NCBI GenBank assembly: GCA_035574175.1
Contig: DATLZB010000213.1
Location: 1 to 23,020, forward strand
Direction of reading: 5' to 3'
Source of the DNA: DATLZB01 sp035574175
GTDB taxonomy: Bacteria; Pseudomonadota; Alphaproteobacteria; Rhizobiales; Hyphomicrobiaceae
Length of the DNA stretch: 23,020 bases
The first letter of the stretch is position 1; each line of letters begins with the position of its first letter. The notes beneath the pieces were generated by a model, which was not told where the DNA came from, did not search any database, and saw only the letters and a list, made by a program, of their open reading frames with translations. The position numbers were made by a program, and so were the translations under genes. Of the stretch, positions 15,806 to 22,752 are shown piece after piece.

Positions 15806-16396
15806 ATGGTCGAATCGCGACATACCGGCACGCGGCGCGCACGCGCTCGACCCCGCGCCAAGCGTGCGGCGCGGCGCGTCCGGCTCGAGGTGGTGGAGTG
15901 CGACGGAGACTGGAGTTCGCTCCAGCCGCTAGCTCCCGTCCTCGAGCGTCTCGTCGAAGTTGCTTCCGCCCACCTTCCTGCCAACCGCCTGAGCCCCGGC
16001 GTGGCCGCCCTGGCATTGAGCTCGGACGCAACGGTGCGCACCTTGAATCGCCGCTGGCGCGGCAGGGACGAGCCTACCAACGTGCTTTCCTTTCCCACCG
16101 CCCCCCTGCCGTCGAGGCCGGCCCAAGGTCTGCCATTTCTCGGCGACATCGTAATTGCGGTGGAAACCCTGTTCCGGGAGGCAGCCGCAGCGCAGGTTGA
16201 GCCCATGCATCATTTCCAGCACCTCGTTATTCACGGTTTGCTTCACCTGTTGGGCTACGATCATGGCTCGGAAAGGGAAGCCGCCGAGATGGAGGCACTC
16301 GAGGTGCGTATCCTCGGCGCGCTCGGCATCGCCAACCCCTATGCCGAGAGCGACGGCTCTCCCACAACAGCCACTCCACTCTTGCATGTGTCATGA
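15806..16396 (+). CDS. ybeY: Endoribonuclease YbeY (16S rRNA maturation)
   Basis: 196 residues. The zinc-binding motif HGLLHLLGYDH has its three histidines at 143, 147 and 153. It is preceded by the conserved LNRRWRGRDEPTNVLSFP (80-97) and FLGDIVIA (111-118). YbeY is a single-strand-specific metallo-endoribonuclease needed for 16S rRNA 3' maturation and ribosome quality control. The first 25 residues are unusually arginine-rich (TRRARARPRAKRAARRVR) and extend beyond E. coli YbeY (155 residues); they may bind rRNA or be an annotation artefact. The ATG follows GAGGG by about 2 bases. It is separated from phoH by 5 bases and overlaps the next gene by 4 bases (ATGA). Confidence 0.95.
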   Translation: MVESRHTGTRRARARPRAKRAARRVRLEVVECDGDWSSLQPLAPVLERLVEVASAHLPANRLSPGVAALALSSDATVRTLNRRWRGRDEPTNVLSFPTAPLPSRPAQGLPFLGDIVIAVETLFREAAAAQVEPMHHFQHLVIHGLLHLLGYDHGSEREAAEMEALEVRILGALGIANPYAESDGSPTTATPLLHVS

Positions 16397-17436
16397 GTGC
16401 CGATTCCGAAACACCGTCATCAGACGCCGCTCCTGCTGGCAACGGTCGAAGCGGCGGCACCCACGGCTGGCTGGCGAGCCTGAAGCAGCGGCTCGGGCTG
16501 CCCGGTTCCCCATCGCTTCGCGAGGCCCTCGAGGCGGCGCTCCGTGGCGAGCTGAACGGGGACTCCGCCTTCTCGGCGGAAGAGCGCGAGATGCTGCGCA
16601 GAACGCTGCGGTTCGGCGGTCTACGCGTCGAGGATGTGATGGTGCCGCGGGCCGACATCATTGCCATCGACGAAAGCCAGTCGCTGCTCGAGCTGCTGCG
16701 TACTTTCGACGAAGCCGGCGTGTCGCGCATTCCCCTCTATCATGACACCCTCGATGACCCGCGCGGCATGGTGCACATCAAGGACCTTGTGAGCCGGCTG
16801 GTTGCGGAGGCGGAGGGACGCCTTGCAAGCGAACCTCGCGCGGAGGAAGGCAAGGCTCAGCGTTCGGGCGGACAGGAACGCAAGGATCGGCGCACCGACC
16901 TTTCGCTGGTCAATCTTTCGCGGCCCATTACCGGCGCCAAGATTCGCCGCCCTGTGCTCTACGTGCCGCCCTCGATGCCGGCCATGAACCTCTTGATCCG
17001 CATGCAGTCGACGCGCATCCATATGGCCCTCGTCGTCGACGAGTATGGCGGCACTGACGGCCTTGTCACCATTGAGGACCTGGTGGAGCAGATCGTCGGC
17101 GACATCGCCGACGAGCACGACGAGACCGAAGATGCCCACATCGTCGAGGACCCGAAGCTCGGCCTCGTGGCGCTCGCCCGCACACCGGTCAGGGAGCTGG
17201 AGGAGCGCCTCAAAGTCAAGCTGTTGAGCCCAGAGGAAGAGGAGGACATCGACACCCTCGGCGGGCTCGTTTTCAGCCTCGTCGGGCGCGTTCCCGCCCG
17301 CGGCGAACTGGTGCGCCATCGCACCGGCATCGAGTTCGAGATCCTCGACGCGGATGCGCGACGGGTGAAGAAGGTCAGGATCGAACGGACCGTGCGCTCG
17401 GCCCCCCGGCACGGGGACGGCGAGACCAAGCAGTGA
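16393..17436 (+). CDS. corC: CBS-domain CorC/HlyC-type protein (hemolysin-family, CorC/YbeX)
   Basis: 347 residues, without transmembrane segments. It begins with a low-complexity N-terminus, then a helical region with LREALEAALRGE. A CBS pair follows: the first around VMVPRADIIAID (82-93) and SRIPLYHDTLDDPRG, the second around 188-245 with VVDEYGGTDGLVTIEDLVE. The C-terminal CorC_HlyC domain (about 255-335) includes LGGLVFSLVGRVPARGE. A charged insert (about 136-170) separates the CBS motifs. Family members are tied to Mg2+/Co2+ resistance and interact with transporters; E. coli YbeX, in the same gene position, affects ribosome and RNA metabolism. The name hemolysin is historical. It is translationally coupled to ybeY and precedes lnt by 16 bases. 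Confidence 0.92.
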   Translation: MSADSETPSSDAAPAGNGRSGGTHGWLASLKQRLGLPGSPSLREALEAALRGELNGDSAFSAEEREMLRRTLRFGGLRVEDVMVPRADIIAIDESQSLLELLRTFDEAGVSRIPLYHDTLDDPRGMVHIKDLVSRLVAEAEGRLASEPRAEEGKAQRSGGQERKDRRTDLSLVNLSRPITGAKIRRPVLYVPPSMPAMNLLIRMQSTRIHMALVVDEYGGTDGLVTIEDLVEQIVGDIADEHDETEDAHIVEDPKLGLVALARTPVRELEERLKVKLLSPEEEEDIDTLGGLVFSLVGRVPARGELVRHRTGIEFEILDADARRVKKVRIERTVRSAPRHGDGETKQ

Positions 17437-17452
17437 GCCTAAGCGCGCGGCC

Positions 17453-19114
17453 ATGACGGCAATGAGGGGCCGCATTGTGACCTCCTTGCGCGCCGCGCGT
17501 TTGCCGTTGCGGCTTGCCACGATTGCCGCCGTCGTCCGCAAGCTTGGAGGCTGGCGCCGCTGGCTGGCGGCCTGGGCTGCGGGCACCCTCTCTGCGCTCG
17601 CCATGGCGCCGTTCTTCCTGGCGCCGGTTCTGTTTTTGACCCTGCCGGTGTTGTTGTGGCTGATCGAGGGTGCGGCCGCGACCGCGTCGGACAACGCACG
17701 AAGAGCTGCCCTGCGCACCTGGTGGGCTGCCGCCATGGTCGGGTGGTGGTTCGGCTTCGGTTTTCATCTTGCCGGGCTCTACTGGGTCGGTGCTGCGTTC
17801 CTGGTCGAAGCCGACAGGTTCGCACTCCTGATGCCCTTTGCGGTGACCCTGTTGCCCGCCGGCCTCGCCCTCTTTCATGCCCTCGCCGCAGGCTGCGCCG
17901 CCCTGCTGGGTGGAGTGGGCTTGCGCCGCGTGCTGGCCCTTGCCGTTGCGCTTGCGGCAACCGAATGGTTGCGCGGGCATGTCTTGACCGGCTTTCCGTG
18001 GAACCTGCTCGGTTACGCACTCACCTATCCTGACGCACTGATGCAGTCGGCGGCCGTGCTCGGCGTCTACGGCCTGACGCTGTTTGCCGTCATCGTCTTC
18101 TCCAGCCCGCTCGTGGCCCTTGCCGAGGCTTCCCCGCAGCAGGCGCAGGCAACACCGCGTTGGCTGCTGGCCCTCGGCCCCGCGCTTGTGCCGCTTGTCG
18201 CCGCCTGGCTCTATGGCACGGCGCGGCTGGCCGAAACCGAGCCCCCGGCAGTCTCCGGCGTGCGCCTGCGCATCGTTCAGCCCAGCATTCCGCAGCACGA
18301 AAAGTGGCGCCAGGAGAAGCAGCGCGAGTTCTTCCTCGCTCACCTTGATCTGTCCACGACCCGACCGGACGGGCGCCGCCTCGGCCTTGACGGTATCAGC
18401 CATGTGATTTGGCCCGAAGCCGCCATGCCGTTCCTGCCGCTCGATCACCCGGAAGCGCTGGCGGCGATCGGCGAGCTTCTGCCCTCCGGCACGACGCTCA
18501 TTGCCGGCGCGTTGCGGCTCGAGGGATCCCGCGCGTTCAACAGCCTGATCGCGTTCGATGACGAAGGAAGGGTCCTGAGCCTCTACGATAAGATTCATTT
18601 GGTTCCCTTCGGCGAGTATTTGCCGTTTCAGGAGACGCTCGAGCGGATGGGCCTGGAGCAGATCGCCCGCCGGCGGGGCGGCTTCTCGAGCGGGACGAGC
18701 CCGCGGCCCCTGGTCACGGTGCCGGGCCTGCCGCCGATCGCCGCCCTGATCTGCTACGAGGCGGTCTTTCCATCGGCGGTGATCCAAGGGGCTGACCGCC
18801 CGCACCTGCTCGTTAACCTCACCAACGATGGCTGGTTCGGAGACACCACCGGCCCCTACCAGCACTTCCATCAGGCGCGCGTGCGCGCGGTTGAGGAAGG
18901 CCTGCCCCTTATCCGCGCGGCCAACAACGGCATTTCCGCTGTGGTCGATGCCCGCGGCAGGGTGCTCGCCCGTCTCGGCATCGATGCCCGCGGCGTCATC
19001 GACGCCGGCCTGCCCGCCGCCTGGGCTGCCCCGCCCTACGCGCGCTTCGGCGATACGATATTTCTGCTCTGTTGGTTGGCCGCTCTGACAATCTTATGCT
19101 TCCGTCGGAGGTAA
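17453..19114 (+). CDS. lnt: Apolipoprotein N-acyltransferase
   Basis: 553 residues. The N-terminal half (about 35-255) has six or more hydrophobic helices in the inner membrane. The C-terminal nitrilase-type domain (about 270-525) carries the Glu-Lys-Cys triad: E322 (IWPEAAMPF), K380 (LYDKIHLVPFGEYLPF) and C434 (ALICYEAVFP). Lnt adds the third acyl chain to the N-terminal cysteine of lipoproteins, the last step of lipoprotein maturation. Its Sinorhizobium homologue is ActA, found through acid-sensitive mutants. Two ATGs (17453, 17462) are possible, neither with a strong ribosome binding site. It closes the phoH-ybeY-corC-lnt unit and is followed, after 161 bases, by a PhrR-like regulator. Confidence 0.96.
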   Translation: MTAMRGRIVTSLRAARLPLRLATIAAVVRKLGGWRRWLAAWAAGTLSALAMAPFFLAPVLFLTLPVLLWLIEGAAATASDNARRAALRTWWAAAMVGWWFGFGFHLAGLYWVGAAFLVEADRFALLMPFAVTLLPAGLALFHALAAGCAALLGGVGLRRVLALAVALAATEWLRGHVLTGFPWNLLGYALTYPDALMQSAAVLGVYGLTLFAVIVFSSPLVALAEASPQQAQATPRWLLALGPALVPLVAAWLYGTARLAETEPPAVSGVRLRIVQPSIPQHEKWRQEKQREFFLAHLDLSTTRPDGRRLGLDGISHVIWPEAAMPFLPLDHPEALAAIGELLPSGTTLIAGALRLEGSRAFNSLIAFDDEGRVLSLYDKIHLVPFGEYLPFQETLERMGLEQIARRRGGFSSGTSPRPLVTVPGLPPIAALICYEAVFPSAVIQGADRPHLLVNLTNDGWFGDTTGPYQHFHQARVRAVEEGLPLIRAANNGISAVVDARGRVLARLGIDARGVIDAGLPAAWAAPPYARFGDTIFLLCWLAALTILCFRRR

Positions 19115-19195
19115 ACACCGGATAACATTGAAATCCTTGACCGCCGGCTGGGGCAACGCATGGACAGCGATTTACTGAATCCTTCGATCGAGGCG

Positions 19196-19232
19196 CCGTC
19201 CGGTTGACGGGACGGTGTTAATAAACCTACGA
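19196..19232 (+). promoter_or_regulatory. Hairpin and −35-like element before the PhrR-like gene
   Basis: CCGTCC (19196-19201) and GGACGG (19210-19215) form a 6-bp stem around a loop that contains most of TTGACG (19204-19209), a good −35 match. Downstream, TACGAA at 18 bases is a weak −10. The stem is followed by TGTTAATAAA, not a T-run, so it is a poor terminator for lnt. A promoter for the regulator gene is the better reading. Confidence 0.3.
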
Positions 19233-19275
19233 AACCGGCGGGGTAGCGAGTTCCAATCGGGTGGGCGTACTCCAC

Positions 19276-19740
19276 ATGCGAGAACCAGAGGAATCCTTCG
19301 ACGATGCCGACGTCGTCGAGAAGAGCGCGCGGCGGCCCAATCCCATCGACGCCCACGTCGGCAGCCGGGTCCGTCTGCGCCGCATTTTGCTCGGCATGAG
19401 CCAGGAGCGCCTCGCCGAGCAGCTTGGGCTGACGTTTCAGCAAGTGCAGAAATACGAGAAGGGCATCAATCGCATAGGCGCAAGCCGCCTGTTTGATCTC
19501 GCGCACGTCTTGGGCGTACCGGTGCAGTTCTTCTACGAGCAGGCGCCGAGCGCCGACGGGACCGCTCAGCCTTCCGTCGGTTTATCGGAGTCGGAAGCCG
19601 ACGCCTACATGTCGGAGTTTCTGAACAGCCGCGAAGGGCTCGAGCTGAACCGCGCCTTCATGCGCATCTCCGATCCCAAGGTACGCCGCTCGATCGTGGA
19701 GCTGGTGCGTTCCCTCGCCGCCGGGCAGAACCGCAACTGA
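19276..19740 (+). CDS. XRE-family transcriptional regulator, PhrR-like
   Basis: 154 residues from the ATG at 19276; a GTG at 19261 could add five. After an acidic N-terminus comes PNPIDAHVGSRVRLRRILLG and a Cro/C1-type helix-turn-helix (about 29-83) with MSQERLAEQLGLTFQQVQKYEKGINRIGASRL. The domain ends VPVQFFYEQAP. The C-terminal part (about 100-154) is helical and may mediate dimerisation. Related proteins are abundant in alphaproteobacteria. In Sinorhizobium the low-pH-inducible regulator PhrR is encoded next to actA (lnt), so the neighbourhood matches that pair. A role in acid or envelope stress here is inference. It lies between lnt and metK, with untranslated spaces of 161 and 156 bases. 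Confidence 0.88.
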   Translation: MREPEESFDDADVVEKSARRPNPIDAHVGSRVRLRRILLGMSQERLAEQLGLTFQQVQKYEKGINRIGASRLFDLAHVLGVPVQFFYEQAPSADGTAQPSVGLSESEADAYMSEFLNSREGLELNRAFMRISDPKVRRSIVELVRSLAAGQNRN

Positions 19741-19842
19741 CCCCCCGCAACTCTGCCGCCTGAGGCGACGCCGGCGCCGTGCTCGGGCCGGCCGCCCGAT
19801 CCGCAGGGCCCTCGCCCCACGCGCCTTGACCCGCCGCCCAAA

Positions 19843-19877
19843 GGCTGCAAGAACCGAGCGATTTCGACCTTGCAGCC
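19843..19877 (+). promoter_or_regulatory. Stem-loop in the metK 5' leader
   Basis: GGCTGCAAG (19843-19851) and CTTGCAGCC (19869-19877) are perfectly complementary 9-bp arms around a 17-base loop. The 3' arm ends 6 bases before the GAGGGGG ribosome binding site of metK (19884-19890). No T-run follows, so it is not an intrinsic terminator. A second hairpin, TCGGGC-CGGCC-GCCCGA (19783-19799), lies 43 bases further upstream. I cannot match either to a known SAM-riboswitch consensus by eye. Confidence 0.6.
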
Positions 19878-19896
19878 GAGCCTGAGGGGGTAATCC

Positions 19897-21177
19897 TTGT
19901 TGCGCAAATCCTACCTGTTCACCAGCGAGTCGGTGTCGGAAGGCCATCCGGATAAGGTCTGTGATCAGATCTCCGACGCCATCCTGGACGCTTTCATCGC
20001 CAATGATCTGAAGCTCGGCATCGCCGACGAGAGCAAGGTCAATACCCGCCTTGGCTGCGAGACACTGGCCACTACGAACAAGATCGTCATCGCCGGTGAA
20101 GGCCGGGGACAACCGCCCCTGTTCAGGAAGTACGAGGGCCGCAAAGAGGCGATGATCAACCGCCAGATGATCTGCGACATCGCCCGCAAGGTCGTCGAGG
20201 ACATCGGCTACGACCAGGAGGGGTTCTCCTTCCACGGCGCCGAGATCGAGGTCTTGCTGCACGGCCAATCGCCCGACATCGCCATGGGTGTTGATGCCAA
20301 GACCGGCAAGGACGGCGAACAGGAGGGTGCCGGCGACCAGGGGATGATGTTCGGCTTCGCCTGCACCGAGAGTGAGGTCTATGAGAAGGGCTCGTACATG
20401 CCGGCCCCGATCTACTTCGCGCACAAGATTCTGAAGGTGCTGTCCGACAAGCGACGGGCCAAGGCCCTGCCCGATCTCCAGCCCGACGCCAAGAGCCAGG
20501 TCACCATCCGTTATGTCGATGGCAAGCCGGTCGGCTGTGCCAAGGTGGTCGTCTCCACCCAGCACAACCGGACCACGCGCAACGGCAAGGAATACACGCC
20601 CGACATGGTGAAGGAGATGATCTCCGACGCCGTGGCCTCGGCCTTGCCCGAGGGCTGGATGCCTAAGAACGGCAAGGACTTCCTCGTCAACCCTACCGGC
20701 AATTTCGTGATCGGCGGACCGGATGGCGATTGCGGGCTCACCGGCCGCAAGATCATCGTTGATACCTATGGCGGCTATGCGCCCCATGGTGGCGGCGCCT
20801 TCTCGGGCAAGGACCCGACCAAGGTGGACCGCTCCGCTGCCTATGCCGCGCGCTATCTCGCCAAGAATGTGGTTGCCTCGGGCCTCGCCGAGCGCTGCCT
20901 GATCCAGGTTGCCTACGCCATCGGCGTTGCGGACCCCATGTCGGTGATGGTTGACACCCAGGGCACGGGCCAGGTGGACGACGCCCGGCTCGAGCAGGTG
21001 CTGGTCGAGCTGTTCCCGCTGCGCCCGACCAGCATTCGCCGCAGGCTCGGCCTCAATCGACCGATCTACCAGCGGACGGCTGCCTACGGACATTTCGGCC
21101 GCGCGCCCGAGCCCGACGGCGGTTTTTCCTGGGAGAGGACCGACCTCGCCGACGAGATCAGGAAGGCATTCAATTGA
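19897..21177 (+). CDS. metK: S-adenosylmethionine synthase
   Basis: 426 residues, longer than E. coli MetK (384). It makes SAM from methionine and ATP in the cytoplasm. Signatures visible: ESVSEGHPDKVCDQISDA (11-28, ATP- and metal-binding), GAGDQGMMFG (144-153), and GGGAFSGKDPTKVDRSAAY (298-316, phosphate-binding). The start is TTG at 19897 or the adjacent TTG at 19900; GAGGGGG lies 6 or 9 bases upstream, and the protein then reads RKSYLFTSESVSEG, as expected. There is no ATG option. The 5' leader contains a perfect 9-bp stem-loop. SAM made here feeds MiaB, encoded upstream, and TrmB, encoded 74 bases downstream. Confidence 0.97.
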   Translation: MLRKSYLFTSESVSEGHPDKVCDQISDAILDAFIANDLKLGIADESKVNTRLGCETLATTNKIVIAGEGRGQPPLFRKYEGRKEAMINRQMICDIARKVVEDIGYDQEGFSFHGAEIEVLLHGQSPDIAMGVDAKTGKDGEQEGAGDQGMMFGFACTESEVYEKGSYMPAPIYFAHKILKVLSDKRRAKALPDLQPDAKSQVTIRYVDGKPVGCAKVVVSTQHNRTTRNGKEYTPDMVKEMISDAVASALPEGWMPKNGKDFLVNPTGNFVIGGPDGDCGLTGRKIIVDTYGGYAPHGGGAFSGKDPTKVDRSAAYAARYLAKNVVASGLAERCLIQVAYAIGVADPMSVMVDTQGTGQVDDARLEQVLVELFPLRPTSIRRRLGLNRPIYQRTAAYGHFGRAPEPDGGFSWERTDLADEIRKAFN

Positions 21178-21251
21178 AATCCGCAGACGGAGCGCAACTG
21201 CTCCGAACGGCGGTGGTGGAGCCTCTTGAGCTTTCGGAGTAGCAGGCAGCA

Positions 21252-21944
21252 ATGCATTCCGGGCCGAGCGGCGAACGGCCGGCACTGCGCACCTACGGCA
21301 GGCGGCGCGGACGCAGGCTGAGCGCTCGTCAGCAGGGCCTCCTTGCGCACGAACTGGCGAAGTTTGCCATCGACTTGTCCGCGCCACCTGCTGCGCCGGC
21401 CGGACTCTTCGGCCGCGATGTGGCCGACGTGTGGCTCGAGATCGGCTTTGGCGACGGCAGCCACCTGCTCTGGCAGGCCGAACGCAACCCCGACATCGGC
21501 ATTATCGGGTGCGAGCCCTTCATCGACGGGGTGGTTAAGGTGCTGAGCGTGCTCGAGGGCGGGCGCCTCTCCAATGTTCGCCTTCATGCCGGCGACGCGC
21601 GCGAGCTTCTGGCTTGGCTGCCGGCCGGCTCGATCGGCCGCCTGTTCGTGCTCTTTCCGGACCCCTGGCCGAAGCGCCGGCACGGCAAGCGCCGCCTGCT
21701 CGGCCCGGCGACCTTGCGGGTTATCGCTCGCGCCATGCGGCCGGGCGCGGAGCTCCACGTCGCAACCGACAGCGGCGACTATGCACGCGCCGTTCTGCTG
21801 GCGGCCGCCGGCGAACCCCATCTCGCCTGGCTGGCGGCAGGACCGCAGGATTGGCGCGGATGGAGCTGGCCCCCCACCAAGTATCAACGAAAGGCCCTAG
21901 CGGCGGGCCGCCGGTGTTATTTCCTGACCTTCCGGCGCCGCTGA
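21252..21944 (+). CDS. trmB: tRNA (guanine-N7-)-methyltransferase
   Basis: 230 residues. The SAM-binding motif is EIGFGDG (63-69), followed by IGCEPFIDGVVK (85-96), which corresponds to the acidic motif II region. The TrmB hallmark FPDPWPKRRHGKRR is at 135-148, and a C-terminal TKYQRKALAAGR recognises the tRNA. It makes m7G46 in the variable loop of tRNAs. The arginine-rich N-terminus (YGRRRGRRLSARQQ) fits alphaproteobacterial TrmB, where RRxGRxL-like starts are typical. It follows metK closely and is probably co-transcribed with it. Start at 21252 is the first ATG; its ribosome binding site (GGAGTAG region) is weak. Confidence 0.95.
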   Translation: MHSGPSGERPALRTYGRRRGRRLSARQQGLLAHELAKFAIDLSAPPAAPAGLFGRDVADVWLEIGFGDGSHLLWQAERNPDIGIIGCEPFIDGVVKVLSVLEGGRLSNVRLHAGDARELLAWLPAGSIGRLFVLFPDPWPKRRHGKRRLLGPATLRVIARAMRPGAELHVATDSGDYARAVLLAAAGEPHLAWLAAGPQDWRGWSWPPTKYQRKALAAGRRCYFLTFRRR

Positions 21945-21972
21945 GGATTGCCAAAGAAATGTCAAAATGCGC

Positions 21973-22001
21973 TTGATTTGGGCGCCTCGATCACGTATGT
22001 T
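21973..22001 (+). promoter_or_regulatory. Candidate promoter of the rimP-nusA operon
   Basis: TTGATT (21973-21978) and TATGTT (21996-22001), each 4 of 6 to consensus, are separated by exactly 17 bases in the AT-richest part of the trmB-rimP gap. Transcripts would start near 22008 and carry the terminator-like hairpin at 22030-22058 in their leader. Confidence 0.45.
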
Positions 22002-22029
22002 TGATGTGCTCATGATCATCTCAACTTGA

Positions 22030-22058
22030 GAGTGGGCCCGCAAGGGTCCGCTCTTTTT
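22030..22058 (+). terminator. Rho-independent terminator / possible attenuator in the rimP leader
   Basis: A 10-bp stem runs from GAGTGGGCCC (22030-22039) to GGGTCCGCTC (22044-22053), with two G-T wobbles and a GCAA tetraloop, followed by TTTTT (22054-22058). It is the best intrinsic terminator in the window. It may end the metK-trmB transcript, or, since a candidate promoter lies upstream, attenuate rimP-nusA. A preceding short hairpin, TCTCAA-C-TTGAGA (22019-22031), overlaps the base of the stem and could compete with it. Confidence 0.85.
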
Positions 22059-22113
22059 GTGTTGGGCTGCGGTGGTTGTTGTCTGCTGCGCTCAAGCCCA
22101 TGTTCGGTGGTAA

Positions 22114-22698
22114 ATGACTGAGGCATCCGGGGACGGACGGTTCATTCGCGAAACGGGCGTTGCGGCCGCGATCGCGGCTCTGGTGGAGCCGCTGCTTGCG
22201 GACCTGGGCTTCCGGCTGATCCGCGTCCAGGTGAGCGGACGCGACGGCCAGACGGTGCAGGTGATGGTCGAGCGTCCGACGGGCGGCATGAGCATCGACG
22301 ACTGCGAGGCTGTCTCACGCGCCCTCTCGCCGCTGCTCGACGCCCATGACCCGCTGCCGGGCAGCTACCGGCTTGAGGTATCCTCACCCGGCATCGACCG
22401 GCCGCTGGTCCGCATCTCCGACTTTCTCGACTGGCGTGGCCACCAGGCGAGGATCGAGCTGAAATCGCCCATCGAGGGTCGCCGCCGGTTCCGCGGTGTA
22501 CTGAAGGGACTTGACGGCGACAAGGTGAGGATAGTGAGCGACGGCGATGAGATGGTCGCGCTTCCTGTCGACCAGATCGCCGACGCCAAGCTCGTTCTGA
22601 CCGACGAGCTCGTCCGCGACACCCTGCGACGCGCCAAGCATCGCCAGCGCGAGGACGAGAGCGCCGGGCCAGGGGTCCGCGCGGCAAGGAGCGGATAG
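22114..22698 (+). CDS. rimP: Ribosome maturation factor RimP
   Basis: 194 residues, somewhat longer than E. coli RimP (about 150). The N-terminal α/β domain (about 15-95) has LGFRLIRVQVSGRDGQTVQVMVER and a GMSIDDCEAVSRALSPLLD helix. The junction YRLEVSSPGIDRPLVR (about 86-101) is the family's most conserved motif. A C-terminal SH3-like domain follows (about 105-165), then a basic tail (RRAKHRQREDES). RimP binds the 30S subunit and supports its late maturation, including the region near S12. It is the first gene of the conserved rimP-nusA-infB operon. The ATG at 22114 (GTGGTAA just before it) has only a weak ribosome binding site. Confidence 0.95.
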   Translation: MTEASGDGRFIRETGVAAAIAALVEPLLADLGFRLIRVQVSGRDGQTVQVMVERPTGGMSIDDCEAVSRALSPLLDAHDPLPGSYRLEVSSPGIDRPLVRISDFLDWRGHQARIELKSPIEGRRRFRGVLKGLDGDKVRIVSDGDEMVALPVDQIADAKLVLTDELVRDTLRRAKHRQREDESAGPGVRAARSG

Positions 22699-22752
22699 CA
22701 CGCGAGACTGAACACGAAGGGCAGGCATCTAACGGTTGTAAGGAAGTCGAGC

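Noticed and set aside
16393..17436. Hemolysin (virulence toxin)
   Set aside because: The historical HlyC/hemolysin label is misleading: the protein has CBS and CorC_HlyC domains, no membrane or pore-forming segment, and sits in the conserved ybeY-lnt unit.
19741..19896. SAM-II-type riboswitch before metK
   Set aside because: The location is right, but the stem and loop sequence do not match the SAM-II pseudoknot pattern as I remember it. Reported only as an unassigned stem-loop.
19582..21387. A 601-codon open frame on the minus strand opposite metK
   Set aside because: It is antisense to a clear MetK, has low-complexity composition, and arises from GC-rich third positions. The plus-strand frame holds all the catalytic motifs.
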